Assembly: GCF_000720115.1 (NCBI RefSeq)
Contig: NZ_JOIR01000056.1
Span: forward strand, 1-38,038
Direction of reading: 5' to 3'
Length of the DNA stretch: 38,038 nucleotides
Origin: Streptomyces sp. NRRL F-2580
GTDB taxonomy: Bacteria > Actinomycetota > Actinomycetes > Streptomycetales > Streptomycetaceae
This document shows positions 8,173-15,822 of the stretch, piece by piece. The notes beneath the pieces were generated by a model, which had not been told where the DNA came from, made no database searches, and was given only the letters and a program-made list of their open reading frames with translations. Numbering within the stretch: position 1 is the stretch's first letter; every line of letters starts with the position of its first letter. A program made the translations under genes and the position numbers.

Positions 8173-8509
8173 ATGATGATCATGAAGCAGTCTGCTGTCG
8201 CGGCCGCCGCCGCGGCCGCACAACCCGCCTCCCCGGCTCCGGCCGCGGCCGCCGTGCCGCAGGTGCTGCCGATCGGGATCGCGGTCTCCGCGCTCCCGAT
8301 CGCCACCGAGGACCGGACCGGCTACCAGCGCACCTCCTTCGCAGCTCATGGCCGACGTCGCCGGCATCCGCGGGCGCGGCTCGGCCACCGGCGAGCGGTA
8401 CGCCGTGGCGGGCTTCCGTCGGCTGATCGAACAGCGCGCTCAGTCCTCCCGGGACCTGGTGGACTTTACTGCCGGATGGCTACCTCCCGGATGGCTGCCT
8501 CGGGCATAG
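8173..8509 (+). pseudogene. Remnant of an HNH-type nuclease plus an unidentified piece
   Basis: The first part (ATG at 8173) reads VLPIGIAVSALPIATEDRTG followed by YQRTSF, the N-terminal lead-in of a secreted HNH nuclease family in actinobacteria; the catalytic HNH segment that should follow is missing. At about 8341 natural text jumps to another frame (LMADVAGIRGRGSATGERYA, then FRRLIEQRAQSSRDLVDF), ending at TAG 8507-8509. I cannot place the second piece. This looks like a junction of two broken genes. Confidence 0.45.
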
Positions 8510-8746
8510 AAGTCCGGTGGCGGCCTCGGGGGCGCCCTGATCGGCGGGCGGCGATGCGCAGGTGGTAGAGGTGCTCGCCCGCCCCTGGCCGCCTCCCGCA
8601 ACCATCAGTCAGATCACCTGGGGCTGATCAGCATCCGCTGTCATACGAGTGGCGGGCGTAGCTCCGCCGGTGTGGCGGATACCGGGACGAAGGACATCGG
8701 GTGTGTTCTGGTCCGGCCTGGTCGCCCCGGGAAGGGCGGCTGCGGC
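8510..8746. other. No recognisable gene
   Basis: High-GC sequence with only short frames of biased composition; nothing I can assign. It separates the nuclease remnant from the minus-strand frame that ends at 8747. Confidence 0.4.
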
Positions 8747-9160
8747 TCACTGCCCCCGCCCCCGGGGCTTGCCGTCACGTCGCCGGCTTCCGGGGCGGGG
8801 AGAGCGAGCCCGAAGTGGCTGATCCGATTTGGGGGGCGGTAGTGAAACGGCCGTTCGGGGGCAGCGACGGTGCCGCGGTGTGTACCATCGCCGGGCCCGT
8901 GATGGCGCTCTTTGAATCTCCCCAGGCGCTGCTGGGCGCCGCCAGTTCCCTAGCGGGACGGTTCCCACGTTTCGGGGCCGCGCCCCTCCACTCCACAAAG
9001 TCGCGAGGAGGTCCACGTCCTCGGCATTCTCGAGCCCGGCCGCGGTGAGGAAGACGCGGATGTCGGCCGGGCGGTGTGCGACCCCGATCGCGACACCGTC
9101 GTAGCGGACCCGGCGCCAGCCCAGCTCATCGGGCGGATAGACGATCAGCATGGCGGCCAT
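8747..9160 (-). CDS. Small conserved protein, C-terminus probably shifted
   Basis: From the ATG at 9160 the first 55 or so residues (MAAMLIVYPPDELGWRRVRY, then GVAIGVAHRPADIRVFLTAA, then GLENAEDVDL) look like a real small Streptomyces protein. After about 9000 the frame becomes Arg/Pro-rich, and neighbouring frames offer short natural endings (VEWRGAAPKRG, or GRGPETWEPSR before a TAG near 8951). I therefore suspect an indel near 8990-9000 and a true length of about 70 residues. The function is not known to me. Confidence 0.4.
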   Translation of the reverse strand: MAAMLIVYPPDELGWRRVRYDGVAIGVAHRPADIRVFLTAAGLENAEDVDLLATLWSGGARPRNVGTVPLGNWRRPAAPGEIQRAPSRARRWYTPRHRRCPRTAVSLPPPKSDQPLRARSPRPGSRRRDGKPRGRGQ

Positions 9161-9484
9161 GCGCCCAGCCTCCGCCCCGCCTGCTCCAGGAGCGCCAGGC
9201 AACCTCCGAACGGGTGACGCTCAAGTCGGCGGCAGGAATGCGCAGCGTCGTCCAGGGCCGCGACCGGGTGGGCCCTCGCCGGTCAGCCGGCCTCGCGGTC
9301 CGGGAGACTCTTTTCCCGGACGCTGCCTTGACCATCGGATCCTGGTGACGGCCGGCTGGCCGGGGTGCGGAATCACGCCCCGGCCCAGCCGGTTTTCCCT
9401 GCCTCGGGGGTTCACACCCTTCCAGGCCCGGAGGGTGCGAAAGGCGCAAGGGAGCCGGTGTTCACCGGGCGAAGCCGACAGGAG

Positions 9485-9934
9485 TCAGACCTCGCCGCGC
9501 CAGGAACCGGTCTCGCGGCGGCGGTTCTCGATGTAGTCCTTGAATCGCTTGAGGTCGCCGGTGATCTGGCGCTTGACGATGCCGAGCTTGTCGCCGACGG
9601 TCTCGGCGAGGCCGTCCGGTTCGTAGTCGAGCTGAAGCATCACCTTGGTCCTGTTGTCGTCCAGGCGGTGGAAGGTGACGACGCCGGCGTGCTTGACCTC
9701 GCCGCCCAGCGTTGTCCAGGCGACCCGCTCGTCGGGAATCTGCTCGGTGATCTCCGCCTCGAACTCCTTGGTCACGCTGCCGATCTTCGTGACCCAGTGC
9801 GTCATGGTGTCGGTGCGCTGCTCGATGCGCTCCACACCGTCCATGAAGTGTGGGAACGACTCGAACTGCGTCCACTGGTTGTAGGCGGTGCGCACGGGGA
9901 CGTCAACCTCGATGGATTCTTCGACCTTCGACAC
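9485..9934 (-). CDS. SRPBCC (START-like) family protein
   Basis: A 149-residue protein beginning with GTG at 9934, preceded by GAGGAAGGA. It opens SKVEESIEVDVPVRTAYNQW and has FESFPHFMDGVERIEQ, the standard opening of SRPBCC/polyketide-cyclase-like proteins, then a long beta region (FEAEITEQIPDERVAWTTLG, HAGVVTFHRLDDNRTKVMLQ) and a C-terminal helix (RQITGDLKRFKDYIENR). The fold makes a hydrophobic cavity for a lipid or aromatic ligand; no specific ligand can be inferred. An open frame continuing upstream to 10786 is antisense to other genes and lacks start signals. It is the first gene of the envelope/stress part and points away from it. Confidence 0.82.
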   Translation of the reverse strand: MSKVEESIEVDVPVRTAYNQWTQFESFPHFMDGVERIEQRTDTMTHWVTKIGSVTKEFEAEITEQIPDERVAWTTLGGEVKHAGVVTFHRLDDNRTKVMLQLDYEPDGLAETVGDKLGIVKRQITGDLKRFKDYIENRRRETGSWRGEV

Positions 9935-10103
9935 GGAGCATCCTTCCTCTTCGTCGGCCAGGTGGTGTCCGGCCGTACCCGGGGAGCCCTTCCCCTGCCC
10001 GCTCCTGTGCCCCCGCTGCCCGCGCCCGTGCCCCCCGAACAGACGCGGGATGGTCCGCCGGTGCGGCAGGCATGAAGGCCAGGGACCGGGGCAGGAGCGG
10101 GAA

Positions 10104-10340
10104 ATGGTCGACCTGTCGCACGTTCTTGAAGCAGCCATGCGCCGCCGACACCTCAGTGTGCAGGCGCTCGCTGACCGCACCGGTATCCGCGCCCCGCGCA
10201 TCAAGGTCTTCGTCCAGGACGGCACCGCAGGCCCCGTCCACCCCACCGAGCAGGAGCTGCGCGAACTCGCCCACGCCCTCGATCTCCCCCTGACCGAGGT
10301 CCTTCCCAGCGCTGCCCTCGCCGGCGTACCCAGCGCGTGA
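10104..10340 (+). CDS. Small XRE-like helix-turn-helix protein
   Basis: A 78-residue protein from the ATG at 10104 with AGGAG six bases ahead. Residues 1-60 are a Cro/XRE-type helix-turn-helix: LSHVLEAAMRRRHLSVQALA, then the recognition helix region DRTGIRAPRIKVFVQ, then ELRELAHALDLPLTEVLP as closing helices. It lacks any effector domain, so it is a minimal DNA-binding protein or an adaptor. Its stop overlaps the start of the next gene by one base (TGATG), and mscL follows, which suggests local regulation of these three. A longer frame from 9888 has no supporting signal. Confidence 0.72.
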   Translation: MVDLSHVLEAAMRRRHLSVQALADRTGIRAPRIKVFVQDGTAGPVHPTEQELRELAHALDLPLTEVLPSAALAGVPSA

Positions 10341-10501
10341 TGCCAGACCCGGCGGCGCCGACCACCGCCTTCCTCGCACTGGCCCTGCCTGGCGCACTCC
10401 TTGCTGGTGTTCTCGCCCTCGGCCGGTACGAGGAGCTCCTCCTCGCCCCGCGGACCGCTCCGCTGCCCCGGCGGCCGCGCGCCCGCCACGCCCGCCGCTA
10501 G
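10340..10501 (+). CDS. 53-residue single-pass membrane peptide
   Basis: ATG at 10340 overlaps the previous stop (TGATG), a typical translational coupling. The product is MPDPAAPTTAF followed by a hydrophobic segment (LALALPGALLAGVLAL, residues about 12-27) and a basic tail rich in Arg/Pro (PLPRRPRARHARR), so one membrane helix with the C-terminus most likely inside. It is about 100 bases upstream of mscL. No family is recognised. It could be a small membrane regulator, but that is inference only. Confidence 0.5.
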   Translation: MPDPAAPTTAFLALALPGALLAGVLALGRYEELLLAPRTAPLPRRPRARHARR

Positions 10502-10601
10502 ACCACATCGACGACTGAACGCGGGGCACCCGGCAAGAGAGTGGAACGGCCACCGTAGGCCGTCCGTGCCCAAACCCTGTATGCCAAGAGGAGAGTCCCA
10601 G

Positions 10602-11045
10602 GTGAAAGGCTTCCGCAGCTTCATCCTTCGCGGCAACGTCGTTGACCTCGCCGTCGGTATCGTCATCGGCGCCGCGTTCACCGCCGTGGTCAACGGCTTC
10701 GTCGGTGCGTTCCTGACTCCGCTGGTCGGGCTCGCCACGGGAGTAGCCGGGGACATGAGCCACAAGGCGTTCACGGTCGGCGCCACTCAGTTCCCGTACG
10801 GAGCTTTCATCAACGCGGCGATCAGCTTCCTGCTCCTTGCGACCGCCTTGTACTTCCTGGTGGTCCTGCCCATCAACAAGCTCCACGAGCGCCTCGCCCC
10901 CCACCAGGACGTCCAGGCACCCAAGCGCGACTGCCCCGAATGCCTCAGCCCCGTACCCGCCCAGGCCCGACGCTGCGCGTCCTGCACCGTCCCGCTGCCC
11001 CACCTGCCCGCCCCGGCAGGAGCCGAGACACAGCGGGTCGGCTGA
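10602..11045 (+). CDS. mscL: Large-conductance mechanosensitive channel with zinc-ribbon-like tail
   Basis: A 147-residue MscL. It opens like MscL: VKGFRSFILRGNVVDLAVGI, then GAAFTAVVNGFVGAFLTPLV as the pore helix, a short periplasmic loop (about 50-66), a second helix (about 68-90) and the cytoplasmic INKLHERL region. The channel opens under membrane tension and vents solutes during osmotic downshock. The tail carries two CxxC pairs, CPEC at 111-114 and CASC at 125-128, which look like a small zinc ribbon. I chose GTG 10602 (GAGGAG upstream) over in-frame ATG 10581 because MscL proteins normally start MKGF. It follows a small helix-turn-helix gene and a membrane peptide. Confidence 0.92.
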   Translation: MKGFRSFILRGNVVDLAVGIVIGAAFTAVVNGFVGAFLTPLVGLATGVAGDMSHKAFTVGATQFPYGAFINAAISFLLLATALYFLVVLPINKLHERLAPHQDVQAPKRDCPECLSPVPAQARRCASCTVPLPHLPAPAGAETQRVG

Positions 11046-11227
11046 CAGGGAGAGGCGCTCGTGCGGGGTGTCCGTGCTGGCGGTTACCGGCGTCGCCCGG
11101 CGCCAAGGGGCTCGTGTGACACTGGCGCCGTGCTGCTCTTTGCCGCATAGTGCGAGTCGGCCACCATCGAGCCACCAGGACGGCGGCAGGGGCGGCGTGC
11201 ATGCAGCCCGGGATGCACGGCCAGGTC

Positions 11228-11710
11228 TTAGCTTCCATGCCCACCACGCCCTACAGCGGCTTGTAGCGGTGGGATCAAGGAGAAGCCGACCCGGGGGTGC
11301 GGGGTGTGTCGCGCACTTCTCCGGCGGCCTTCCGGTCCACCTGGCGCAGCCCTTCCGCTGTCTCCTGGCTGGCGCTCTGGGCATGCCCTGGTCGTCTTGG
11401 CTGCCTCCTGGGCGGTGCTTTTCACCGCTTCCACGGCCTGGGTTGCGGGTTCCCGCATTCCCTCCTTGACCTCTTGGGCTGCTTCGCTGACTGTCTGCTT
11501 GCGGGTTCCAGCAGTTCCTCGGAGTGCTCACGCAGCTGTCGGTGGTCGGCAGGAGCGCGGCAGTGAGCATGCCGGCGCCGAAGGCGATCAGCCCTGCTGC
11601 CAGAGGGCCGCCTTGCGCGGAGTACAGGCGCGCGCATCTGGCGCACAACGTCGACGCTCTCGCGGCCCGCGCCGCCCGGACCAAACGGGTTCTCGGCATT
11701 GAGCTGGGAG
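11228..11710 (-). pseudogene. Frameshifted remnant of a DUF3618/YtxH-like stress gene
   Basis: Three minus-strand frames hold successive pieces of one protein. In order from the N-terminal side they are a membrane segment (AQGGPLAAGLIAFGAGMLTA then ALLPTTDS), then QLREHSEELLEPASRQ, then MREPATQAVEAVKSTAQEAA followed by KTTR. Together they resemble a Streptomyces stress-linked membrane protein with one helix and a long amphipathic tail, a family often placed next to YihY and DUF3618 genes. At least two indels separate the pieces. No intact frame remains. Confidence 0.6.
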
Positions 11711-11749
11711 TGGAGGCATGGGCCGTGCTGGTGTGGATAGCCGCCAGGT

Positions 11750-12796
11750 ATGGCACCCATCTCACCGAAGCCAGACCGCCGAGACGAACAAGACCGCTTC
11801 GACGCGGACCGGGACAACCATGCGGGCCCGGAGGAGCGGGTGGAGGAGCGGGCCCCGGACCAGCTCAGCGAGCTGCCCAAGCGGTCCTGGATGGCGGTGC
11901 TGCGCGGCACCCTCAAGGAGTTCAAGGACGACGAGCTGGCCGACCGGGCCGCGGCGCTGACCTACTACGGGGTGCTGGCTCTCTTCCCGGCCCTGCTGGT
12001 CCTGGTGTCCTTGCTGGGCATCGCCGGGGAGTCGGTCACCAAGCAGGTCCTGGACAATCTTCAGAAGCTGACCCCGGGCTCGGCCCGTGATGTGATCAGT
12101 AGTGCGGTGCAGCAGCTGCAGGGCAACAGCGGGGTCGGATCGCTCCTGGCGATCGTGGGCCTGGCTGTGGCCGTGTGGTCCGCCTCCGGCTACGTGGCCG
12201 CCTTCATCCGCACCTCCAACGCCGTCTACGACATGCCCGAGGGCCGCCCGGTGTGGAAGGTGCTGCCGCTGCGCCTGGCCCTGACCGTCGTGCTGATGAT
12301 CCTGGCCGTCGTCAGCGCGCTGATCGTGGTCTTCACCGGCAGTCTGGCCCGGCAGGCCGGCACCGCGCTGGGGATGGGTGACAGTGCGCTGACGGTGTGG
12401 TCGATCGCCAAGTGGCCGGTCCTGGTCCTCCTGGTCACGATCATGATCGCGATCTTGTACTGGGCTGCCCCGAACGCCAAGGGCCGCGGGTTCAAGTGGG
12501 TGACCCCGGGCAGTTTCCTGGCCCTGCTGATCTGGATGATCGCCTCGGCCGGCTTCGCGTTCTACGTCGCGAACTTCGCCTCTTACAACAAGACGTACGG
12601 CACCCTCGCCGGGGTGATCGTCTTCCTGGTGTGGCTGTGGATCACCAACATCGCCATCCTTCTGGGGCTGGAGTTCGACGCGGAGATGGCCCGCCAGCGC
12701 GCGATCGCCGGAGGACACCCCGAGGACGAGGAGCCCTACGTCCCGCCACGCGACACCCGCAAATGGAGCGAGGAGGAACGCCGCCGCATGGAGTGA
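11750..12796 (+). CDS. YihY/virulence factor BrkB family membrane protein
   Basis: A 348-residue protein. The N-terminal 60 residues are charged and cytoplasmic. They lead into the family signature FKDDELADRAAALTYYGVLA and six hydrophobic segments at about residues 77-100, 131-155, 180-205, 220-242, 255-275 and 285-310, including the conserved YNKTYGTLAGVIVFLVWLWI region. The C-terminal tail is acidic/basic (ARQRAIAGGHPEDEEPYVPP). The family is sometimes annotated as ribonuclease BN, wrongly; members are inner-membrane proteins of uncertain function. It is next to a PAP2 phosphatase, mscL and DUF3618-type genes, a neighbourhood consistent with envelope maintenance. Confidence 0.9.
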   Translation: MAPISPKPDRRDEQDRFDADRDNHAGPEERVEERAPDQLSELPKRSWMAVLRGTLKEFKDDELADRAAALTYYGVLALFPALLVLVSLLGIAGESVTKQVLDNLQKLTPGSARDVISSAVQQLQGNSGVGSLLAIVGLAVAVWSASGYVAAFIRTSNAVYDMPEGRPVWKVLPLRLALTVVLMILAVVSALIVVFTGSLARQAGTALGMGDSALTVWSIAKWPVLVLLVTIMIAILYWAAPNAKGRGFKWVTPGSFLALLIWMIASAGFAFYVANFASYNKTYGTLAGVIVFLVWLWITNIAILLGLEFDAEMARQRAIAGGHPEDEEPYVPPRDTRKWSEEERRRME

Positions 12797-12810
12797 GCAC
12801 CGTCTGGGCG

Positions 12811-12830
12811 GCTGCTGCCGGGGCAGCAGC
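12811..12830 (+). promoter_or_regulatory. Hairpin just before the PAP2 start
   Basis: Perfect 9-bp arms (12811-12819, 12822-12830) with a 2-base spacer end five bases before the ATG at 12836, where a ribosome site would be expected and none is seen. It could attenuate translation or act as a weak terminator after the YihY gene. Confidence 0.35.
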
Positions 12831-12835
12831 TCAGC

Positions 12836-13384
12836 ATGAGGATTGTGGCTTCCCTGCGTACGGGCGAGAACCGGCTGACCCAGCGCATGGCGTCCTGGGA
12901 TTCGGTCTGGGCGCGTGGCCTGCTGCCGCCGGTGGAGGACGCGGCCGAGCACACGAAGCTGTGGTGGGCGGCGGCCGCCGTCATGGCTGCCGCCGGCGGA
13001 TGGAGGGGCCGCAGGGCCGCGGCGGCAGGCATCACGGGCATGGCGGCGGCGCAGGTGCTCTCCAACGGGGTGGCGAAACAGCTCGTCGAGCGCCGCCGCC
13101 CGCCGAAGGAATGGTTCCCGCACGAGGATGTGGAGGACCGGCCGGACAGCTCCTCCTTCCCCTCCGGGCACACCGCCGCAGCCGTCGCCTTCACCGCAGC
13201 CGTCGCCCCGACCTGGCCGTGGGCGGGCGCCGCCTGCGCCGTGCCGACCGTTCTGGTGGCGATCGAGCGCGTCCACGACGGCGCCCACTACCCCTCCGAC
13301 GTCGCGGCAGGAGCCGCCATCGGGCTGGCCGCGGCCGCACTGGTGCGGGCCGCACCCCGCCTGCTCGTACGCCGGGTGGCGTAA
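12836..13384 (+). CDS. PAP2-superfamily phosphatase
   Basis: A 182-residue membrane phosphatase with all three motifs of the family: KQLVERRRP (81-89), SSSFPSGH (105-112, catalytic-type His 112) and RVHDGAHYPSD (145-155, nucleophile His 151). Hydrophobic stretches surround them (about 42-57, 65-80, 113-142, 152-172). Such enzymes remove phosphate from lipid phosphates, for example phosphatidic acid or undecaprenyl pyrophosphate, at the membrane surface. It follows the YihY gene by 39 bases and is probably co-transcribed. ATG 12836 has no clear ribosome site; the in-frame GTG nine bases later is an alternative. Substrate is unknown. Confidence 0.9.
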   Translation: MRIVASLRTGENRLTQRMASWDSVWARGLLPPVEDAAEHTKLWWAAAAVMAAAGGWRGRRAAAAGITGMAAAQVLSNGVAKQLVERRRPPKEWFPHEDVEDRPDSSSFPSGHTAAAVAFTAAVAPTWPWAGAACAVPTVLVAIERVHDGAHYPSDVAAGAAIGLAAAALVRAAPRLLVRRVA

Positions 13385-13472
13385 AGAGGCGGCACGGGGC
13401 GGGTGTTCGGTGGGCTGCGGGGTAGTGGCGCCAGGGACAGCAGCGTGTACATCTCAAAAAGGAGGATCTGTC

Positions 13473-13667
13473 ATGGCGGCTCGCTTCGAGGTCCGGCACC
13501 AGCCGGCCAAGGGCTATCACTTCGTTCTCATCGCGACCAACGGGCAGGTCATCGCGACCAGCGAGCACTACGAGACGCATCGTTCCTGCCTGAACGGCAT
13601 CGACTCGGTCAAACGCAACGCCGACGCCCCCATCCAGGACACCACCGGGACCAACCAAGGCAGCTGA
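13473..13667 (+). CDS. DUF1508 (YegP-type) protein
   Basis: A 64-residue protein from the ATG at 13473, with a strong AAGGAGG site. The sequence FEVRHQPAKGYHFVLIATNG, then a VIATSEHYETHRSCLNGIDS stretch and KRNA is one complete YegP repeat (beta-beta-alpha fold), in which a residue pattern K/GYxFxLxAxNGxxIxxSExY is conserved. Many YegP proteins carry two repeats; this one has one, which is common in actinobacteria. The role is poorly known; some members are linked to stress. It sits between the PAP2 gene and the holin-like operon. Confidence 0.88.
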   Translation: MAARFEVRHQPAKGYHFVLIATNGQVIATSEHYETHRSCLNGIDSVKRNADAPIQDTTGTNQGS

Positions 13668-13754
13668 GCGGCGTGGCGACGCCCCTGCGGCGTCGGTGGC
13701 CGCCATCGTGCAGCCATCACGGTCAGTGCAATAGGGCAGTACTGGGAGTACAGG

Positions 13755-14153
13755 GTGAAGACACAAAACGCCGATGACTCGGTGGGGGCGCTGGTGACCC
13801 GCGCGTCTCAGCAGATCTCGGAGCTGGTGCGCGAGGAGATGCAGCTGGCCCGGGCGGAGATGACCGAGAAGGGCAAGCGGTTCGGGGTGGGCGGCGGGCT
13901 GTTCGGCGGCGCCGGCCTGACCGGTTTCCTGGCCGCGCAGGCCCTGACGGGGGCCGTGATCGCCGCCGTGGCGCTGCTGCTCCCGGTGTGGGCTTCGGCT
14001 CTCATCGTCGCCGCCGTGCTGGCTGCGGTCGCCGCCGTCATGGCCCTGGCCGGCAAGAAAAAGATCGCCAAGGCCGGGCCGCCGGTTCCTGAGCAGACCA
14101 TCGACAGCGTCAAGGCCGATGTGGCCGAGATCAAGGAGAAGACCCAGCGATGA
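13755..14153 (+). CDS. Phage holin family (DUF1469) membrane protein
   Basis: A 132-residue protein from GTG 13755. It begins with a helical cytoplasmic part (LVTRASQQISELVREEMQLA, then RAEMTEKGKRFGVGGGLFGG) typical of the Actinobacteria-wide Phage_holin_3_6 family. Two membrane helices follow at about 52-76 and 80-100, then a charged tail (KKKIAKAGPPVPEQTIDSVK). Despite the name, these chromosomal proteins are not lysis proteins as far as known. It overlaps the DUF3618 gene by four bases (ATGA), forming a three-gene translationally coupled operon. Confidence 0.88.
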   Translation: MKTQNADDSVGALVTRASQQISELVREEMQLARAEMTEKGKRFGVGGGLFGGAGLTGFLAAQALTGAVIAAVALLLPVWASALIVAAVLAAVAAVMALAGKKKIAKAGPPVPEQTIDSVKADVAEIKEKTQR

Positions 14154-14614
14154 GCGACAAGCCCCACGGCAGCGAGTCCGCTCCCACTCCCGAGGAGCTG
14201 CGGCAGCAGGTCGAGCACAGCCGCGAGGAGCTGGGCCAGACCGTCGAGGCCCTGGCAGCCAAAGCCGACGTCAAGGCCCGGGCGCAGGAGCAGGCCGCCG
14301 CGGTCAAGGAGCAAGCCGGGCAGAAAGCCGCGCACCTCACCGACCAGGTCCGCGGCAGGGCGGAACAGGCCAAGCAGATGGTGAAGGACAAGACCCCCGA
14401 CCCGGTCCTCGACAAGGCGGCCGCGACCGTAGCGCAGGTCCGCGAGACGGCGTTCCGCGCCGGGCAACTCGCGGCCGAGAAGACCCCCGACCCCGTACGC
14501 GAGAAGGCCGGTCAGGCCGTGAGTATGGCGCGGGCGAAGCGCACCCCGCTGCTCGCCGCGGCCGCCGCGCTCGTTGTCTTCCTGCTCATCCGACGCAGCC
14601 GGCGGTGCCGGTGA
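14150..14614 (+). CDS. DUF3618 protein
   Basis: A 154-residue protein. The N-terminal motif PTPEELRQQVEHSREELGQT with VEALAAKADVKARA is the DUF3618 signature. A long Ala/Lys/Glu-rich amphipathic coil follows, containing two KTPDPV repeats (positions about 82 and 107), then one C-terminal membrane helix (LLAAAAALVVFLLI) and a basic end (RRSRRCR). The topology is tail-anchored with a long cytoplasmic coil. It overlaps the upstream gene by ATGA and the downstream one by GTGA, so the three are made together. A broken related gene lies at 11228-11710. Confidence 0.9.
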   Translation: MSDKPHGSESAPTPEELRQQVEHSREELGQTVEALAAKADVKARAQEQAAAVKEQAGQKAAHLTDQVRGRAEQAKQMVKDKTPDPVLDKAAATVAQVRETAFRAGQLAAEKTPDPVREKAGQAVSMARAKRTPLLAAAAALVVFLLIRRSRRCR

Positions 14615-14877
14615 AGGCATCGAAGGTCGCCTACAAGCCGGTCGGCCTGGCACTGGGCGCCGTCAGCGGCATGCTCGCCGGAGCGGCGTTCAAGCAGGCG
14701 TGGAAAACGATCGGGCACGACGACGACGCCCCCGACGCCACCGACGAGGACCGTTCCTGGCAGGAGATCCTCCTGGCCGCCGCCCTCCAGGGCGCTATCT
14801 TCGCCGTCGTCAAAGCGTCCGTCGACCGGGCAGGCGCCACCATTGTCAGACGCCTGACGGGAACCTGGCCCGGCTGA
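14611..14877 (+). CDS. DUF4235 membrane protein
   Basis: An 88-residue protein from GTG 14611, which overlaps the preceding stop (GTGA). It has the DUF4235 pattern: KVAYKPVGLALGAVSGMLAG, then AAFKQAWKTIG as the first helix and turn, an acidic spacer (HDDDAPDATDEDRSWQEI) and a second helix (LLAAALQGAIFAVVKASVDR), ending RRLTGTWPG. This family usually follows DUF3618 and DUF1469 genes in Streptomyces. Function is unknown; coupling implies a shared membrane complex or shared dosage. A strong hairpin follows. Confidence 0.88.
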   Translation: MKASKVAYKPVGLALGAVSGMLAGAAFKQAWKTIGHDDDAPDATDEDRSWQEILLAAALQGAIFAVVKASVDRAGATIVRRLTGTWPG

Positions 14878-14892
14878 CAAGGCAGATAGAGG

Positions 14893-14919
14893 CGGCGCCG
14901 GCCTCTGCGGCCGGCGCCG
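14893..14919 (+). terminator. Terminator of the holin-DUF3618-DUF4235 operon
   Basis: Perfect 11-bp GC-rich arms (14893-14903, 14909-14919) with loop TCTGC, 15 bases after the DUF4235 stop. There is no T-run, as is usual in Streptomyces. Confidence 0.75.
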
Positions 14920-14952
14920 TCGTCCCTGTAGACCGTGAGTGGGGAGGAATCC

Positions 14953-15201
14953 GTGGCCGCGCACCCAGGGCTCCACGCCCTCACCGCTGCCGCTCTTACC
15001 GGTGCACTTGTGGCAGCCCGATGGTGGACGCGTCGTCGTGCAGGCACCCCGGATCAGGGGGCCAGCGCTGCGAGGGCACCCTGGCGCCGGACGCCGCCCT
15101 GCTCCACCAGCGCCCACACCGCTCACGCGCGTGTGGAAGAGCTGCACGCTGCACTCCTCGACCCCGCCGCAGCCGAAAACAACACCCATTTCAAGCCGTA
15201 G
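14953..15201 (+). CDS. Small hypothetical protein with one hydrophobic segment
   Basis: An 82-residue frame from GTG 14953, with GGGGAGG about six bases ahead; an in-frame GTG at 14935 has no such site. The N-terminal part (HPGLHALTAAALTGALVAAR) could be a membrane helix, followed by WWTRRRAG. The rest is of mixed composition with a helical end (ARVEELHAALLDPAAAENN). No family is recognised. The middle is weakly gene-like and might contain an indel. Confidence 0.4.
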   Translation: MAAHPGLHALTAAALTGALVAARWWTRRRAGTPDQGASAARAPWRRTPPCSTSAHTAHARVEELHAALLDPAAAENNTHFKP

Positions 15202-15274
15202 CGAAGGGGCACCACTCCCCGATCCTTAGCCGGGAGGGGTCCGCGGCGGCGCATGACTGGGTACACGCGCTCTC

Positions 15275-15779
15275 ATGCACGGACAACATGCGCGTCCTAC
15301 GAGCACTCTGTTCGGCCCCGCCTCCAACGCCCCAGACACGGCACCCGAGCAGGACGGCGCCAAGCACTCCCGCCGTGGCAGGTTCACCGGCCGCCTGAGG
15401 CGCCGGATCCCCGCCTACCGGTCGATCGAGTTCCTGTCCTCCCGCATCCCAGGTGACAGCAGCCCGGGCGAGGGAATGCCTGCTCCTGGTCCACATCCGC
15501 AAGGTCGTCGGCCAGGTCCACTACCGGATCTGCCCCGAATGCGCCGAGGGCGTCATCACCGGCGTGGCTCTTGAGGAGCGTTTCCGCGACACCGGCCTGG
15601 GGACCCGAGCGCTGTCCCATCTGAGCTCCCGCCACCCGGGTGTGAGCTGGCGCAGCACCCTGAACCTGCGCGCCACGCGCGATCTCCTGCGCCGCATGCG
15701 CGTCCCGACAACGTCTACGGCCGGCCTGTGCCCGCACACCCGCCAGCCGCTCTCGCCTACGGTGCCGACCGCTCTGTGA
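15275..15779 (+). pseudogene. Frameshifted acetyltransferase-like gene
   Basis: The first frame gives RLRRRIPAYRSIEFLSSRIP. From about 15453-15470 natural text moves to a second frame: LLVHIRKVVGQVHYRICPEC, AEGVITGVALEERFRDTGLG, TRALSHLSSRHPGVSWRST, NLRATRDLLRRM. The second part has the RDTGLGTRALS loop expected for an acetyl-CoA-binding GNAT domain and a CPEC motif. I know a similar Streptomyces family annotated as hypothetical or GNAT-like. Either the gene starts at GTG 15453 and is short, or one indel splits it; the continuous sense of the two parts favours an indel. Confidence 0.5.
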
Positions 15780-15822
15780 CCGCCGGCCCAGGTCGGCGGC
15801 CAGCGGTTCCGCCTGTGATCTT

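Noticed and set aside
9903..11765. Very long minus-strand open frame of 620 codons across mscL
   Set aside because: It is antisense to MscL and the HTH gene, its translation is mostly Arg/Gly/Ala-rich without domains, and long antisense frames are expected at this GC.
11762..13288. 508-codon minus-strand frame across the YihY and PAP2 genes
   Set aside because: The plus strand here encodes two clear families with all motifs; the minus translation is His/Arg/Gln-rich shadow text.
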